Shown: in pieces, positions 30,443 to 40,644 of the stretch
Numbering within the stretch: position 1 is the stretch's first letter
How the letters are laid out: every line of letters starts with the position of its first letter
DNA from: Tricholoma matsutake
Taxonomy: Eukaryota; Basidiomycota; Agaricomycetes; Agaricales; Tricholomataceae
Direction of reading: 5' to 3'
DNA length: 64,000 nucleotides
Assembly: GCA_026075535.2 (NCBI GenBank)
Contig: AP026543.1
Span: forward strand, 6,820,001 to 6,884,000
Made by a program: the position numbers and the translations under genes
The notes under the pieces: model-generated
Told to the model about the DNA's origin: nothing
Seen by the model: the letters and a program-made list of their open reading frames with translations, nothing else
Database searches by the model: none

Positions 30443-30868
30443 TTACCCCCCCACTATGGTCAAAAGTTCCACACTTCAACCTAAATCTTTGCCTCTCCTT
30501 TGTGGTCTGATCAGGCGTGGTCTGGTTATGTGGGTAGGTCGGGGTCGAGGGGTACAATGGAGGAATAATTCATGTCTGAATTCAGACCATAATTGGGTTC
30601 TTCTGGTTCGCACTGCCCTAGGTAGCAGTGTCAAAGAGTCGGTGGTGTCATTGGAAGGGGAGGGGTCTTGTAGGTTTGTGCGGTGTCAAGGGAAATCATC
30701 GTAGTTTTACATCTTCTGCAGATGATTGGTAGTTTATCGTCTCTGCAGACGGTCGCTAGTTTAACATCTTTGCAGATGATTGGTTTGCACCTAGTTGTGC
30801 TCAGTGGTCAGGGGTGTCGATGTGTGGGGGTGTCAGCTGGAATGCAGCAGTGTCCCCAGTTCTCCATG
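30443..30868 (-). other. Element C 3' untranslated region
   Basis: Directly before the LTR in element sense is AGTGGGGGGGTAA, the likely polypurine tract (30443-30456). At 30702-30789 there are three tandem palindromes: CATCTTCTGCAGATG, CGTCTCTGCAGACG and CATCTTTGCAGATG. No gene seen. Confidence 0.55.
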
Positions 30869-31338
30869 TCATCCGAATAAGAGCTGCCTTGCCAGCTCAA
30901 ATCCACTTTCTTCATCGTAGTGGGTGTTCCACTGAAGGTCATTCCACAGTAGTGGGCCAATTCCCACTAGTGGTCTCCTGCCTGGGGTCAGACCATCCCA
31001 GTCGATAATGAATTCTTTGGGGAAATAGTCGCCGCCGTCTAATTCTCCCTCGAAGCACCATTCAATGGTGCTTCTACCCAAACCAAATCCATCTTTGTGC
31101 TCCTCCGCATATAGAGGCAGCATCTCGGGCAAGTTGAGGATACTCTTTTTATCCAGTCGTCTCTGTTTATCCAGAATGTGATTCCATGCGGGCATTCCCA
31201 GGAGGGTTGCCCTGGCAGTCTGTTTGTTCTTGGTGACTGGTCAATGGCTCGTTGTCCAGTTGCCATGTTCTTCTCATATTCATTCTTTTGTTGTAAAGGG
31301 GGGGGGGGGGGGGGGGTGAACGTGAGGGGCGTCAACAT
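30869..31338 (-). pseudogene. Element C ORF3 (unknown, conserved with A)
   Basis: Element sense: LGMPAWNHILDKQRRLDKK, ILNLPEMLPLYAEEHKDG, FIIDWDGLTPGRRPLVG and LWNDLQWNTHYDEESGF, ending LLFG-stop at 30869. Its N-terminal part (YEKNMATGQRAIDQ) is in another frame, with the shift between 31195 and 31240. A run of 19 G (31298-31316) lies just upstream and is a likely slippage site. Separate from pol, which ends in TAA at 31426. Function unknown; no membrane segment or nucleic-acid motif is visible. Confidence 0.65.
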
Positions 31339-31425
31339 TCAGTGGGTCAATCATTGTTTGGGGAGGTATCAGGGGTGTTGTTTGGCTGGGGTTCAGTTCA
31401 GATAGTGGGGGTTTCTTGGGTTCCA

Positions 31426-32805
31426 TTAGAGGTGATACCTCTTTTTATATGCCATCAGGATCTCGGGGGCATTCTTCAGGTTTGATTCGGGTTCCCATGT
31501 GTTTTTGGATGTTGGGTAGTCAACCCATTTCACGAGGTAACAGTGTGTCTTGCTGTGCTTCTTGTGTGCGATGATCGCTTCCACCTTGTATTCATTTTCT
31601 CCTTTCACAAGGTCGGGTGGTGGAGTCAGGAAGTTTTGCCCATGAGTGTCATTCTCATGGTATCGTGTGAGTAAAGCCGCATGGAATACCAGGTGGATCT
31701 TCCATCTCGGCAGCAGTTTCAATTGGTATGTCGTTCTCAACAAGGCATCCTCAATTACAAAGGGCCCTTCTTGTTTTGGTGCCAGTTTTCTTGTTGGGTA
31801 GCCAATCTTCAGGTTCTTGGAGTCAAGCCATACTTGTTCTCCAACCTTGAACGGTTCATATCGCCCTTTCGTTCGGGCGGCCATAGCCTGTCTGGCTAGT
31901 TCGTGTGTGGCAAGAGCTTCCCTTCTCACAGAGAGAAGTTCTTGGATTCTCTGTTCGGCAGCCAGCACGTTCATCTTTTCATATGGGGTGGGGATAGCAT
32001 GTGGTTGATATCCCATCATCAAGTAAAACAGTGAGTGTTTTACTGCGGAGTGCGTTTTCTGGTTGTGCGCAAATTCTGCCATTGGGAGATAACACTCCCA
32101 ATCTTCGGGTTTGTTCGAGCAGAACATGCGCAGGTAAACCTCCAGCTCTTGGTTTACTCGCTCCATTTCTCCGTCGGTCTGGGGGTGATAGGCGGTGCTC
32201 ATGGATAGCTTAATCCCGAGCAATTGTCCGAGTTCTCGGAAGAGTTTGGATGCAAATCGAGGGTCTCTGTCTGAGATGATTCTTCCGGGGAGTCCAAATC
32301 TTGTGTATACATGGCGCAGGTAAAGGTCTGCGGCACCAAGTGCATCGATCGTCTTTGTGCAAGGGATAAAAATTACCCCCTTCATAAGACCATGGTCTAC
32401 CACGACCATGATTGAGTCAAATCCATTTATCATGGGCAAGTCCATGATAAAATCTGTCGTTACCAGCTCGAATGGTCTGCTGGCATCGGATGATATCGGT
32501 GTTGGCGGTGGGGTTGTCGGGTGTGTATTCACTTTCATTTGCTGACACTTTGCACAGCCTTCGACATACTTCTTGATGAAGTTGGCCATTCCTGGCCACC
32601 AGTAGTCTCGTTGGATCAGTTCAATCGTCTGCCATTGTCCAGGGTGCCCTGTCATGATGCTATCATGATATTTCTGTATGATCGCTTGGCAGAGGGTTTC
32701 GTCCTGTAGCACATAGCACCTGTCTTTGAAAAAGAGCAGGCCATCTTTGAATTTCCAGTCCTCCAATGCAGACTTGATTGGGGGGGTTCCATTGTTCTTC
32801 AGGGC
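31426..32805 (-). pseudogene. Element C integrase with chromodomain
   Basis: One open frame of 446 residues: EDWKFKDGLLFFKDRCYVLQ, HHCC module (H-D-S-I-M-T-G-H, C-A-K-C), VTTDFIMDLP, IISDRDPRFASKLFRELG and TDGEMERVNQELEVYL (DDE intact). Then FKVGEQVWLDSKNLK, GPFVIEDALL, and the chromodomain YKVEAIIAHKKHSKTHCYLV, KWVDYPTSKNTWEPESNLK. An opal codon (about 32807-32809: DAL-TGA-ALKNNG) separates it from RNase H. The longest intact domain block in the window. Confidence 0.92.
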
Positions 32806-33663
32806 TCATAAAGCATCATCTACAAGGTCGTCCTTCATTATTGCTGAGACCAGGGCTCCCTGGAGCTCAGTGTCGATCGTTTTGACAAACAGTTCATCAG
32901 CAAGGATGGTCTTGTCCTCATTATCGGTGTCTTCTTCGGCTATGTGATCTGCTCTCCTTGATAGGGCATCAGATTGTACCATCTGTGATCCTGGTACATG
33001 TTGTAGCTTCAGGTCGAATTGTGACAAGTAAATGGCCCATCTGGCCTGTTGTCGGTTTAGTTTCTGTGCCTGATGGAAGTACGTCAGGTTCTTGTGATTG
33101 GACAGTACCGTCACAGGGAATGGTGTCCCCTGTAGGTAGTGTCTCCATGTCTCTAGCGCTCGGATCACTCCTAGTAGTTCCCTGTCATATATCTCATAAT
33201 TTCTTTCAGCTTCATTGAAAGAATGCGAGATATAGCCACATGGGTGCCAGTCTCCATTGGCGTCCTGTTGTCTGAGTACCGCACCTGTTGCAAACTTTGA
33301 GGCGTCAGATTCCACCACAAACAGTTTCATTGCGTCTGGCATCAGCAGTACTGGGGCTTCATTGAACTTCCTTTTTAGCGCATCGAACAACTGCTGGCAG
33401 TCATTCATCCATTCAAATTTTTGGTTCTTCTTCATCAAATCATTCAGCGGTCTAGCCAGATCCGCAAAGTGTCTGATGAATCTTCGATAGAAGTTCCCAA
33501 ATCCTAGGAAGGATCTTACATCCTTCACTGTCCTTGGCATGGGCCAGTCCTTGATCCCAGCCAGCTTCGTGTTGTCCATTGCAAGTTCGTTGGGCCTGAT
33601 GATCATGCCCAAGAAGTTGACTTCTTGCACATTGAACTTGCACTTCTCTATTTTCAGGTAGAG
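32806..33663 (-). pseudogene. Element C RNase H
   Basis: [80 protein letters not shown] and [23 protein letters not shown] has CGA where A has TGA. Catalytic Asp and Glu are present. It stops at TGA 32806-32808. Confidence 0.88.
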
Positions 33664-34270
33664 ATCACATTGTCGTAGTCATTCGAGGACCCTTTTGGTC
33701 CTTATCCGGTGTTCTTCTTCCATTTTTGAGAAGATCAGGATGTTGTCCATATAGATGACGAGCCATCCTTCATCTAGCATATCTCGGAAGAGATCGTTCA
33801 TCATGGCCTGGAATGTTGCCGGTGAGTTGCACAGCCCAAAGAACATCACCATTGGCTCGAATAGCCCTCGGTTAGTCTTGAATGCTGCCTTCCACTCATC
33901 TCCTTTCTTTATCCGTATGTTATGATATCCCCATTGAATATCAAGTTTCGTGAAAAATCTCGCTCCCTTCAGCTTGTCCAAGAGGTCTCCAATCAGTGGC
34001 AGGGGGTAGTTGTTGCGGATTGTTCCTTCGTTCAGATAGCGATAGTCTTGGCAAGGTTGTAGAGCGTTGGAGTCCTTCTTCAACACAAAGAAGAACGGGG
34101 ATGCCATGGGTGATTTCGACGGTCGGATGTATCCTTTCTCCAGGTTTTCATCTAGAAACTCATTGAGTTTCTCTTGTTCTTTTGGCATCAATGGGTAGAC
34201 TTTGCAATCCTTCGGTACAAAGCCTTCCTTCAGGTCGATTGTGTGATCCCACGGTCTTGATTCTGGGAAT
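33664..34270 (-). pseudogene. Element C reverse transcriptase, YMDD changed to YMDN
   Basis: [58 protein letters not shown] and [17 protein letters not shown], then [11 protein letters not shown]: the second catalytic Asp is Asn (codon AAC, plus-strand 33742-33744), a change that follows from CG-to-CA in GACGAC. Opal codons bound it near 33680 (VLE-TGA-LRQCD) and 34269 ([14 protein letters not shown]). The active site as written could not catalyse polymerisation. Confidence 0.9.
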
Positions 34271-35370
34271 CATTTGGATGTGGCTTTCTCAAATACCTGT
34301 CTGTACTTCTGGTATTCCAGTGGCAGTAAATCATCCAGGGTCCGTTGGCTAGTCTCCTTTCCCTCTTGCTTGTGTGCTAGTCGTTGGGATATGGATGTCT
34401 TTGCTCTGATCCATATGTCCAAGTTGAGTAGGTACCGTGGGGAGCCCTTGCCTTTTGTGAGCCTGCTGATCGTGTTTGTTTTTTGGATGTATCTGTGTGT
34501 TGGCTCTCGATGTTCCTCCATCAGGGGCAGTTCTATGTCTGGTCCGAATAGGCCAATGACCAGTTCGCCTCGCACGTATGCGATCAACACCGAGTCATCC
34601 TCAATTGTGTCTTGTTCGGGGGTCTGGTTTGTCATTTGTATGTCCATGCCTGTGTCTGCCAGTAGTTCTTCGTCGGGTACCTCTTCGATCTTTACTTGAG
34701 GTGGAGTCTCCCTGGGCATAGGTATTCCAGTGTCGTTAGTACCATAACCTGGGGTTCCATGATTGCATATCAGGGTAGCCTCCTGATGAGGGTCTTTTGT
34801 CCTATTTCATGATGCCATTTTTGAGTGTCGTTTGCTGGTGCTTTCCTCCCCTGTGGAGGTCAGCAGTTCCTTCATCCTTTGCATGATTCATCGTGCCCTG
34901 TCGCATTCATTGTTTTCACCCTTTTCCAGTTGTTTCTTCTTCTGGTTCTCTCGGGTTTTGGCAATGGCCCATCGTGCTGCTTCGAGGTTTCTGGGTTCTT
35001 TAGGAGTGTTTCTGCTCCTGGTTTTTGCGATGGCTATCTGGACAGAATTTAGTTCTTTTGCTTTCCTCTCTGAAAGCCTTTCTCTTGTTTTTGCCATGGC
35101 CAATCGGGCTCAGGCAAGGCTCCTCTCTTTTTCTTCAGCGAGCCTTTCTCTTGTCTTTGCCATGGCTAGTCGTGCTCAGGCAAGGTTTCTCTTCTTTTCT
35201 TCGGAGAGTCTTTGTCTCGTCTTGGCTACGATGTGTCAAATTTGTGCCATTCTGTCATTTGGCGCCCTTTTGGCATCTACCCTAGGAAGGTTTAGGGTGT
35301 TTGGGAGGGCCCGTTTGGCTCTTCTTGTCTTCTCCAAGATTTGTTTGATCTGAGCCCATCATTCTTCATC
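34271..35370 (-). pseudogene. Element C charged linker
   Basis: DDSVLIAYVRGELVIGLFGP, TISRLTKGKGSPRYLLNLDI and LAHKQEGKETSQRTLDDLLP, preceded (34888-35260) by repeats of ARLAMAKTRERLSE-EK type. These are Arg/Lys/Glu-rich helices in the same position as the linker of A and B. Opal codons occur between repeat units. Confidence 0.65.
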
Positions 35371-35804
35371 TCAGAACTCAAGAGTTCCCTTCTTCCAGTC
35401 GATGATCGGGTTCACCTCCCACAGCCATGACAGGCCCAGGATTACTAATTCCTTGCCTAGTCCAGCAACTAGGTATTTCATTGGGCAGCTCCGTCCATTG
35501 ATGTGGAGTTTCCCTTTCATGTATCTTGTGATTGTTCCCTGTCTGTTCAGGGTTCCATCTACATTTGTGGCCCAGATGGTATAGCCTAAGGGATACATCT
35601 TGATCCCTTCTCATTCAACAAATTTCGAGTCAATAAAGACTCCTCCTGCTCCAGAGTCGAGGAGCGCATTTGTTGCAATGTCTTTCCTGTTGTCTGACTC
35701 AGCTACCCAAATAGACAGGCACATAGATTGTCTATTCATGGTAGCCAAGAGTACAGACCCTAGGGAGACTACAGTGGTGACTGGCATTGTATCAGGCCGC
35801 TGTT
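35371..35804 (-). pseudogene. Element C protease
   Basis: VVSLGSVLLATMNRQSMCLS, ALLDSGAGGVFIDSKFVE-TGA-EGIKMYPL, NVDGTLNRQGTITRYMK and VILGLSWLWEVNPIIDWKKG. Retropepsin with DSG intact and one opal codon near 35614. Confidence 0.88.
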
Positions 35805-36971
35805 CTAAAAACCCGATTCATCCATGAGGTTGAGGGCTCGTTGCTTTTCTTCTTCATCTAGTTCATCCAGCATCATGCAGATCTTCTGGTAGGTGTCCAC
35901 CCCAGTCTTCTTCTGAGTGAAGTGGTTTTGGTAGGGAGGAGGCGCTGACCCCATCTGAGTGGGGTTCTTTCCATCCCTGTGGTCAGACGATTGGTGTCCC
36001 GGTTGGTGGCAGATGAAACACAATCCCTTTTGGAGGTGTTCCACACGTTCTTGGTTTGTCAGTCAGTTGATGTCGAGAGAGGGCTGTCCTTTCTTCGTCA
36101 TTTCTTTTGTCATCTGGTTTTGCCTGGTCTTCCCCAGGATTGCCATGGCCCGTTTCCATTGGCCTTCGTATTTCAAAGCTGCCTTTATCCAGCTTTCAAG
36201 AGTGTTGGGCACTGTCTCCATTGTGTGTACCCTCTTCAGTAATTCGGGATGCAGTCCATCCATGAAGTACTCAATCATGGCTGCATCTTCGGTGATTCCC
36301 ATCCTGTCTTTCAGGATGCAGAAGTTCGCCACATATTCTTCGAGGTTCCCTGAACCTTGTTTGAGATTCTTGATCTCTGTCTTTGCCGTTCTGGTGTCAT
36401 CGATCGGTGAGAAGGCCTCTAGGACCTTCTGTCAGAAGTCTGCATATTCACTGAGTCCCTCGGACTGGTGTTGGTTGACAAATGCCTGCGCCCAGGCAGC
36501 TGCTGTCCCTCCATTCATGAAGGACAGCATGAAGATAATCTTCTTGTCATTCATGTCATAGACCTGGTCGTTGATTCACAGGTATAGGTCTATCTCCTGC
36601 AGGAACTTGGCGGTCTTGGTCTGCTCTCCTGAGAAGTCTGTTGGTGATCAGATTCAAATGTCCTTCATGGACATCATCGGTGTGGTTGTGGATTTGGACA
36701 TCTCATTATAGAGGTCATCAGTTTCGTCTGTTAAGAAGTGGGTGGATGTTTCAGGTAGGGGTGTGTGCGGTTGCTCAAAGTCTTCGTCGGTGAGGAAATC
36801 TCCCTGTTGTCTGTCAGTTGATCTGTAGAACCAACGCTGTGCTGGGGTCGAGTAACAGACTAGTCTTCCATTGTATCAGTACCAAGATGAACCTGGCTGT
36901 GGTTCTGCTTCTCTTGGTGGTCGGTCTGGGGTTTGTCTAGACCCGGGTCGCTGTGGTGTATATCGAGACAT
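35805..36971 (-). pseudogene. Element C gag
   Basis: ATG at 36969-36971 (MSRYTPQRPGSRQTPDRPP). Capsid part: DQVYDMNDKKIIFMLSFMNG, FSPIDDTRTAKTEIKNLKQG, IEYFMDGLHPELLKRVHTME. The knuckle is C-F-I-C-H-Q-P-G-H-Q-S-S-D-H (CCHH). At least six opal codons interrupt it (e.g. DIN-TGA-LTNQER, DI-TGA-I-TGA-SPTDF). It ends MDESGF-TAG at 35805-35807 after the GGGTTTT slip site. Confidence 0.88.
35808..35814 (-). promoter_or_regulatory. Putative -1 frameshift site, element C
   Basis: Element-sense TCG GGT TTT TAG AAC. The heptamer GGGTTTT and the abutting stop are conserved with A and B although the surrounding bases differ. Confidence 0.7.
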
Positions 36972-37003
36972 ATTGCCTACACCTAGGTAGGTGGGCTAGC
37001 AGA

Positions 37004-37015
37004 TAGTTTAGATCT
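37004..37015 (-). promoter_or_regulatory. Element C self-primer binding site
   Basis: Element-sense AGATCTAAACTA just inside the 5' LTR. It is complementary over 12 bases to TAGTTTAGATCT in the LTR (complement of 37242-37253), about 32 bases downstream of TATAAG. Sequence unlike A, pairing conserved. Confidence 0.75.
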
Positions 37016-37018
37016 TAT

Positions 37019-37799
37019 GTTAAGGGCGAAGCCTCAACCACTCGATCTAGTCAATGTCATTCAACGAGGTGCTTCCTCAATGAGTCGTTCGGCACTAGTC
37101 TTACTCAGAGCGTCTGACATAAGATAGGTAGTGCACTCTAGCAGGGCTTCTGCATAGAATCGTTCAGGTTCATGCACTAAGGGGCTTCCTTAGTGGTTTC
37201 AAGTAAGTTCGCGAGTTGCAAGTTAAGGCTGTTAATTGCCTAGATCTAAACTAAGGACATCCCTACTACGAGTTGCAGTACTTATACTACAAGGGAGGTC
37301 CTTATCGTCCAATCGGAAAGGTAGATGTGTATCAAGTAAGAATAGAAACAATAGCCCTCATGCCTTGCATGAGGCATCCAATGTCACGGAGTGCTGCGGC
37401 ACAGCATGTCAGGAAACAATAAGAGATAAGCCTCATGCCTAGCATGAGGTGTCCGATGTCACAGATCCGATGTCAAGGATCCGATGTCAAGGATCTGATG
37501 TCAAGGACATGCTGCAGCACAGCATGTCAATTGTGAGAGTCCAACATCACGGACCTCATGTCAAGAGGTTGTCATATCACAGCATGTGTGGGAGTAGGTT
37601 CGGGTGCATGGAGTCACCATGTGTCAAGGGTGCCTTCCTCGGGAAGGGGATCAAATGCATGCAGTCAGCATGCATCATGCATGTGTCTGGTGTCAAGGTC
37701 ATGCCCTAGGCATGAATCATGGAGTGCCTCCTGTCTGGAGGGGATCGTCGGGTTGGTCGGGTTGGTTGGGTTCCATGAGTTACAAGGAAAATTGTAACA
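37019..37799 (-). repeat. Element C 5' LTR (781 bp)
   Basis: TGTTAAGGGCGAAGCCTC...AAAATTGTAACA on plus. GGCTT-loop hairpins at about 37058-37090, 37133-37160 and 37172-37195; CCTCATGCC..GGCATGAGG hairpins and (TCCGATGTCAAGGA)n at about 37450-37510 in U3. Confidence 0.9.
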
Positions 37800-38443
37800 A
37801 CAAGGACAGTCTGCTTTTAGCTATTCTTTCTTATTATTTCTTCATCATGTGTTATATATATTCACCCTTTCTAGTCTTGCTTTATTGTTCTGATATACTT
37901 CTATTGTCTTTTGCCTCGAGTTTTCCACATGTTTGCCTCATGTTCTCTAGCCTTTTTAGGTACTTTCTTTATTTTATATAAAAAGTGTACTAGATACAAA
38001 GAAAAACAAAAGAAAGTCGTCATCTTCCTCCCAGATCGCAGTGATTTGAGAGTTTAGTTTAGTCTTATTCAGTCCGAAGTCTGGTGTTTTATGTTAAACT
38101 TCTTTGAAAATCTTCGAAAATCCTCGAAAGTCCTCGCATTACGCTATTTTCACTCTCATTTCCCTCAATTCACCTTTGCTTTGCTTCTATTACTCATCTA
38201 GTCCCCTGATCTTGCATATTTCTGCACTCCAAATTCATTGATCTAGCCACAAAACTCTCTGAAATTCCATGAAACACATTCTTTTAGCTTTGAACTGCTT
38301 CAACAAGCAGTCTTTTTATGACTATTTGACGGTCAGTCTGACAGGTGACATCTAGAGGGCCTTGCATCCTTCCTCTAACTTGTGTTATACCATCTGAAGC
38401 CATTTAGTAGGTTTTGTTTGGGTTTCTGGGTTGAGCATCATCA
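37800..38443 (+). repeat. Element I 5' LTR, 3' portion
   Basis: AAGGACAGTCTGCTTTTAGC... to GGGTTGAGCATCATCA. Inverted full-length relative at 54705-56066. The first part was lost at the element C junction. Confidence 0.8.
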
Positions 38444-38690
38444 CTGCTGATCACCGCCACCATCACCACCAAACACTGATACTGACTTGTCCACTGACGA
38501 AAGTACACCAACCATCACAATTAACCATCCCAACTACTGGGCCTTTCCACCTGCCACTCGAACCAAAATGTCGCCCTCCACACAACCCCTTGCCGAAGTG
38601 AAGGTCACAAAGATGAAGGAATGCCCAATGCTCACTGCTGGAAAAATCACCCCTCTCATCATGCAACTGTGGACCCTCGCATGCAAATGC
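38444..38690 (+). pseudogene. Element I gag, N-terminal part
   Basis: TDTDLSTDESTPTITINHPN, PSTQPLAEVKVTKMKECPML, TAGKITPLIMQLWTLACKC. It joins in frame, across element H, to YKKHGGKTDDEIVSYVAEGM at 52841. No ATG is evident near the start. Gag of a Gypsy lineage distinct from A and D. Confidence 0.75.
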
Positions 38691-39710
38691 TGATAGGTCC
38701 ACTATGGCAGCAGAGCTCTGAAATCAAGAAATCACACTCGGACACCTCCTTCCCAAAGTCCTACGATTTCACGGCCAAAGTCCTACGATTTCACGAATGC
38801 TTATGAACACCTACGAATGCACGAAACAGCAAAATGACACTTCGAAATGTTTTGAAAGACTTCAAACCATTTTGAACAACTTTGGCCACCGTATTCCTAT
38901 CGTACCAAACCTCGAACACACACTCCCACCATTACACACACTAACACATTGCGTTCCCACCACCACAAACATGAAGAAACACAACGGCTAGCAACTTAGT
39001 GCACATCAAGGCACTTTTCGACATATTCATGATTTATTGGAACCACAAGACAAGGAGATTTGATATATCATGTATATGGCAGGTTTCTTTCTTATCATTT
39101 TCTCATTTACTTTGTGATTTTGACACCTTGTTCACTGCCTCACATTTACCACATGTTTTGCCTCATGGCCTTTTACCTTTTTAGTACTATCTCTCTAAAA
39201 CATATAGTTTGGTGTATTTACTGTCAATAGAACAAGAAATTGTCTTCTCACATCACCTATTGTCTGACTTAAGGGTTTAACTCTTGAGTTTTAGCTCAGT
39301 CTTCATCCAAACTCACTCAAGTATTCTGCAAACTACATTGTTTCACCACATAGTTTCTCAAAACTCTCGTCACATCATCTACCTGTCGTGTCATCATCTC
39401 TCACTTTCAACTATCGTCACCATCTCCCAAACCCATGAAACCATTCTGGAGATTCTCGAACTCCTTCACATCACTACTAAACTCTTTCGTATCGTTTCAG
39501 AATGCTTTGTAGTTTTTTGCGTTACTTTGGATGGCTTCACAGGACTTTGCACAGCATAATACAGCTTTGCAATGTCTTACAGTACATTTACCAGCCTTTG
39601 GATAGTACAGTGATATTCAGTACTACCTTGCAACCTTTCTCTGACTCATGTTATATCTCCTAAGACCAGTTTAGTTGGTTTTGGTTGAGTTTCTGGGTTG
39701 AGCATCATCA
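38691..39710 (+). repeat. Element H 5' LTR (1,020 bp)
   Basis: TGATAGGTCCACTATGG...GGGTTGAGCATCATCA; matches 51832-52836 nearly throughout. Confidence 0.93.
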
Positions 39711-39713
39711 TTC

Positions 39714-39730
39714 TGGAGCCCACCATGAGG
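39714..39730 (+). promoter_or_regulatory. Element H primer-binding site
   Basis: TGGAGCCCACCATGAGG, three bases inside the LTR, starts with TGG as expected for priming by a tRNA CCA end. The identical sequence follows LTR J (63725). The tRNA was not identified. Unlike families A, C and D. Confidence 0.6.
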
Positions 39731-40042
39731 GGTTTCTGAATCATTTCATCACCTAATCCATCTCGAATCTCCTGGCTTAGGCCAACCCAAGCCAGAAACC
39801 TCCAAATCGATACTCGCCATGCTTTCAAATCTCTTGAACAATCGGGAGATATCCTAATTCCAGTATCCAAAGCAGAGTCGACACATCATTGACTATTTCC
39901 CTCACCCATTCCATCGTCTTCATCATCATCTTGTACTTCTTCATCCTCAGCTTCTAGCACTTCATTCATCTTTCTGAATACATCGACACTGCTACCATCT
40001 ATCACCCAAGTCCTAACCCTTACCCCAAGAGCTATCGTACTC

Positions 40043-40208
40043 ATGACTACACAAACTACTATGCCAGCTCGTGGTCACTCCACAGCTCCGAAGTTCGATC
40101 CTACTCAGCCTCGAGAACTTTGGAGATACTTTAATGAACTCAAATGGTGTTTCCAACATGCAGAATTATCAATTCTGAAGATATGAAGAAGCATGCCATC
40201 AGGAAAAT
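40043..40208 (+). pseudogene. Element H gag, N-terminal part
   Basis: ATG at 40043: MTTQTTMPARGHSTAPKFDP, TQPRELWRYFNELKWCFQHA. One frame slip later it reads EDMKKHAIR and should continue as YIDIDTSKLWESIPEYD at 44384. Insert N splits it. Confidence 0.75.
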
Positions 40209-40644
40209 TACTTTCTGACCCAGACTTTCCCAGGGTTAAGGCTATTTCCCAGGGCACACTGAATCACCCTGTGATGCCCTGTGATAGCCTGTGATGCACT
40301 GCGACACGTCAGGGTTCATGAAATATGACAGGTGCAACACCATGTATATTCACTGTGGTTTTTACTCAATCTCTGCCTTCCTTTTCACATTCTCTATTGT
40401 TACATAGTGTATTTGTGTTGTATAGTTACTAAAGCACTAAATTTAATACCCCCAATATCCTGGTACAGACTAGTACAAGTAAACCAAAAAGAAAAAAAAT
40501 CCTGCCCCCACACAAAGCATGGGGCAGGGGTCGTCCGATCATGCATCGACACTGTTGTCTCCTTGTTGCCATTTCCACATGCCTGTCATCCTCATTGTGC
40601 CCACTACCTCTCTGTCATCCCTGGCCTTACCACTCCCCATTTGC

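Larger units (their letters stand above)
29922..37799 (-). mobile_element. Element C: Ty3/Gypsy chromovirus related to A
   Basis: Minus strand, 7.9 kb. 5' LTR 37019-37799; 3' LTR 29922-30442, truncated at its left edge by element B. Same gene order as A, including ORF3, with about 80% identity in the integrase core by eye. Gag, protease, RT and RNase H carry many opal codons, and one catalytic RT Asp is Asn. The last bases of the right LTR (GTAACA) abut element I LTR sequence at 37800. Confidence 0.93.

Noticed and set aside
30201..30510. Overlapping plus-strand ORFs in the C LTR (and at 37449-37981)
   Set aside because: They lie inside LTR repeats in several frames at once; they are repeat shadows, not genes.
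4480..37799. Classical repeat-induced point mutation (CpA to TpA)
   Set aside because: That would give many TAA/TAG from CAA, CAG and TGG. I found only rare TAA/TAG breaks and abundant CG/TG/CA exchange.
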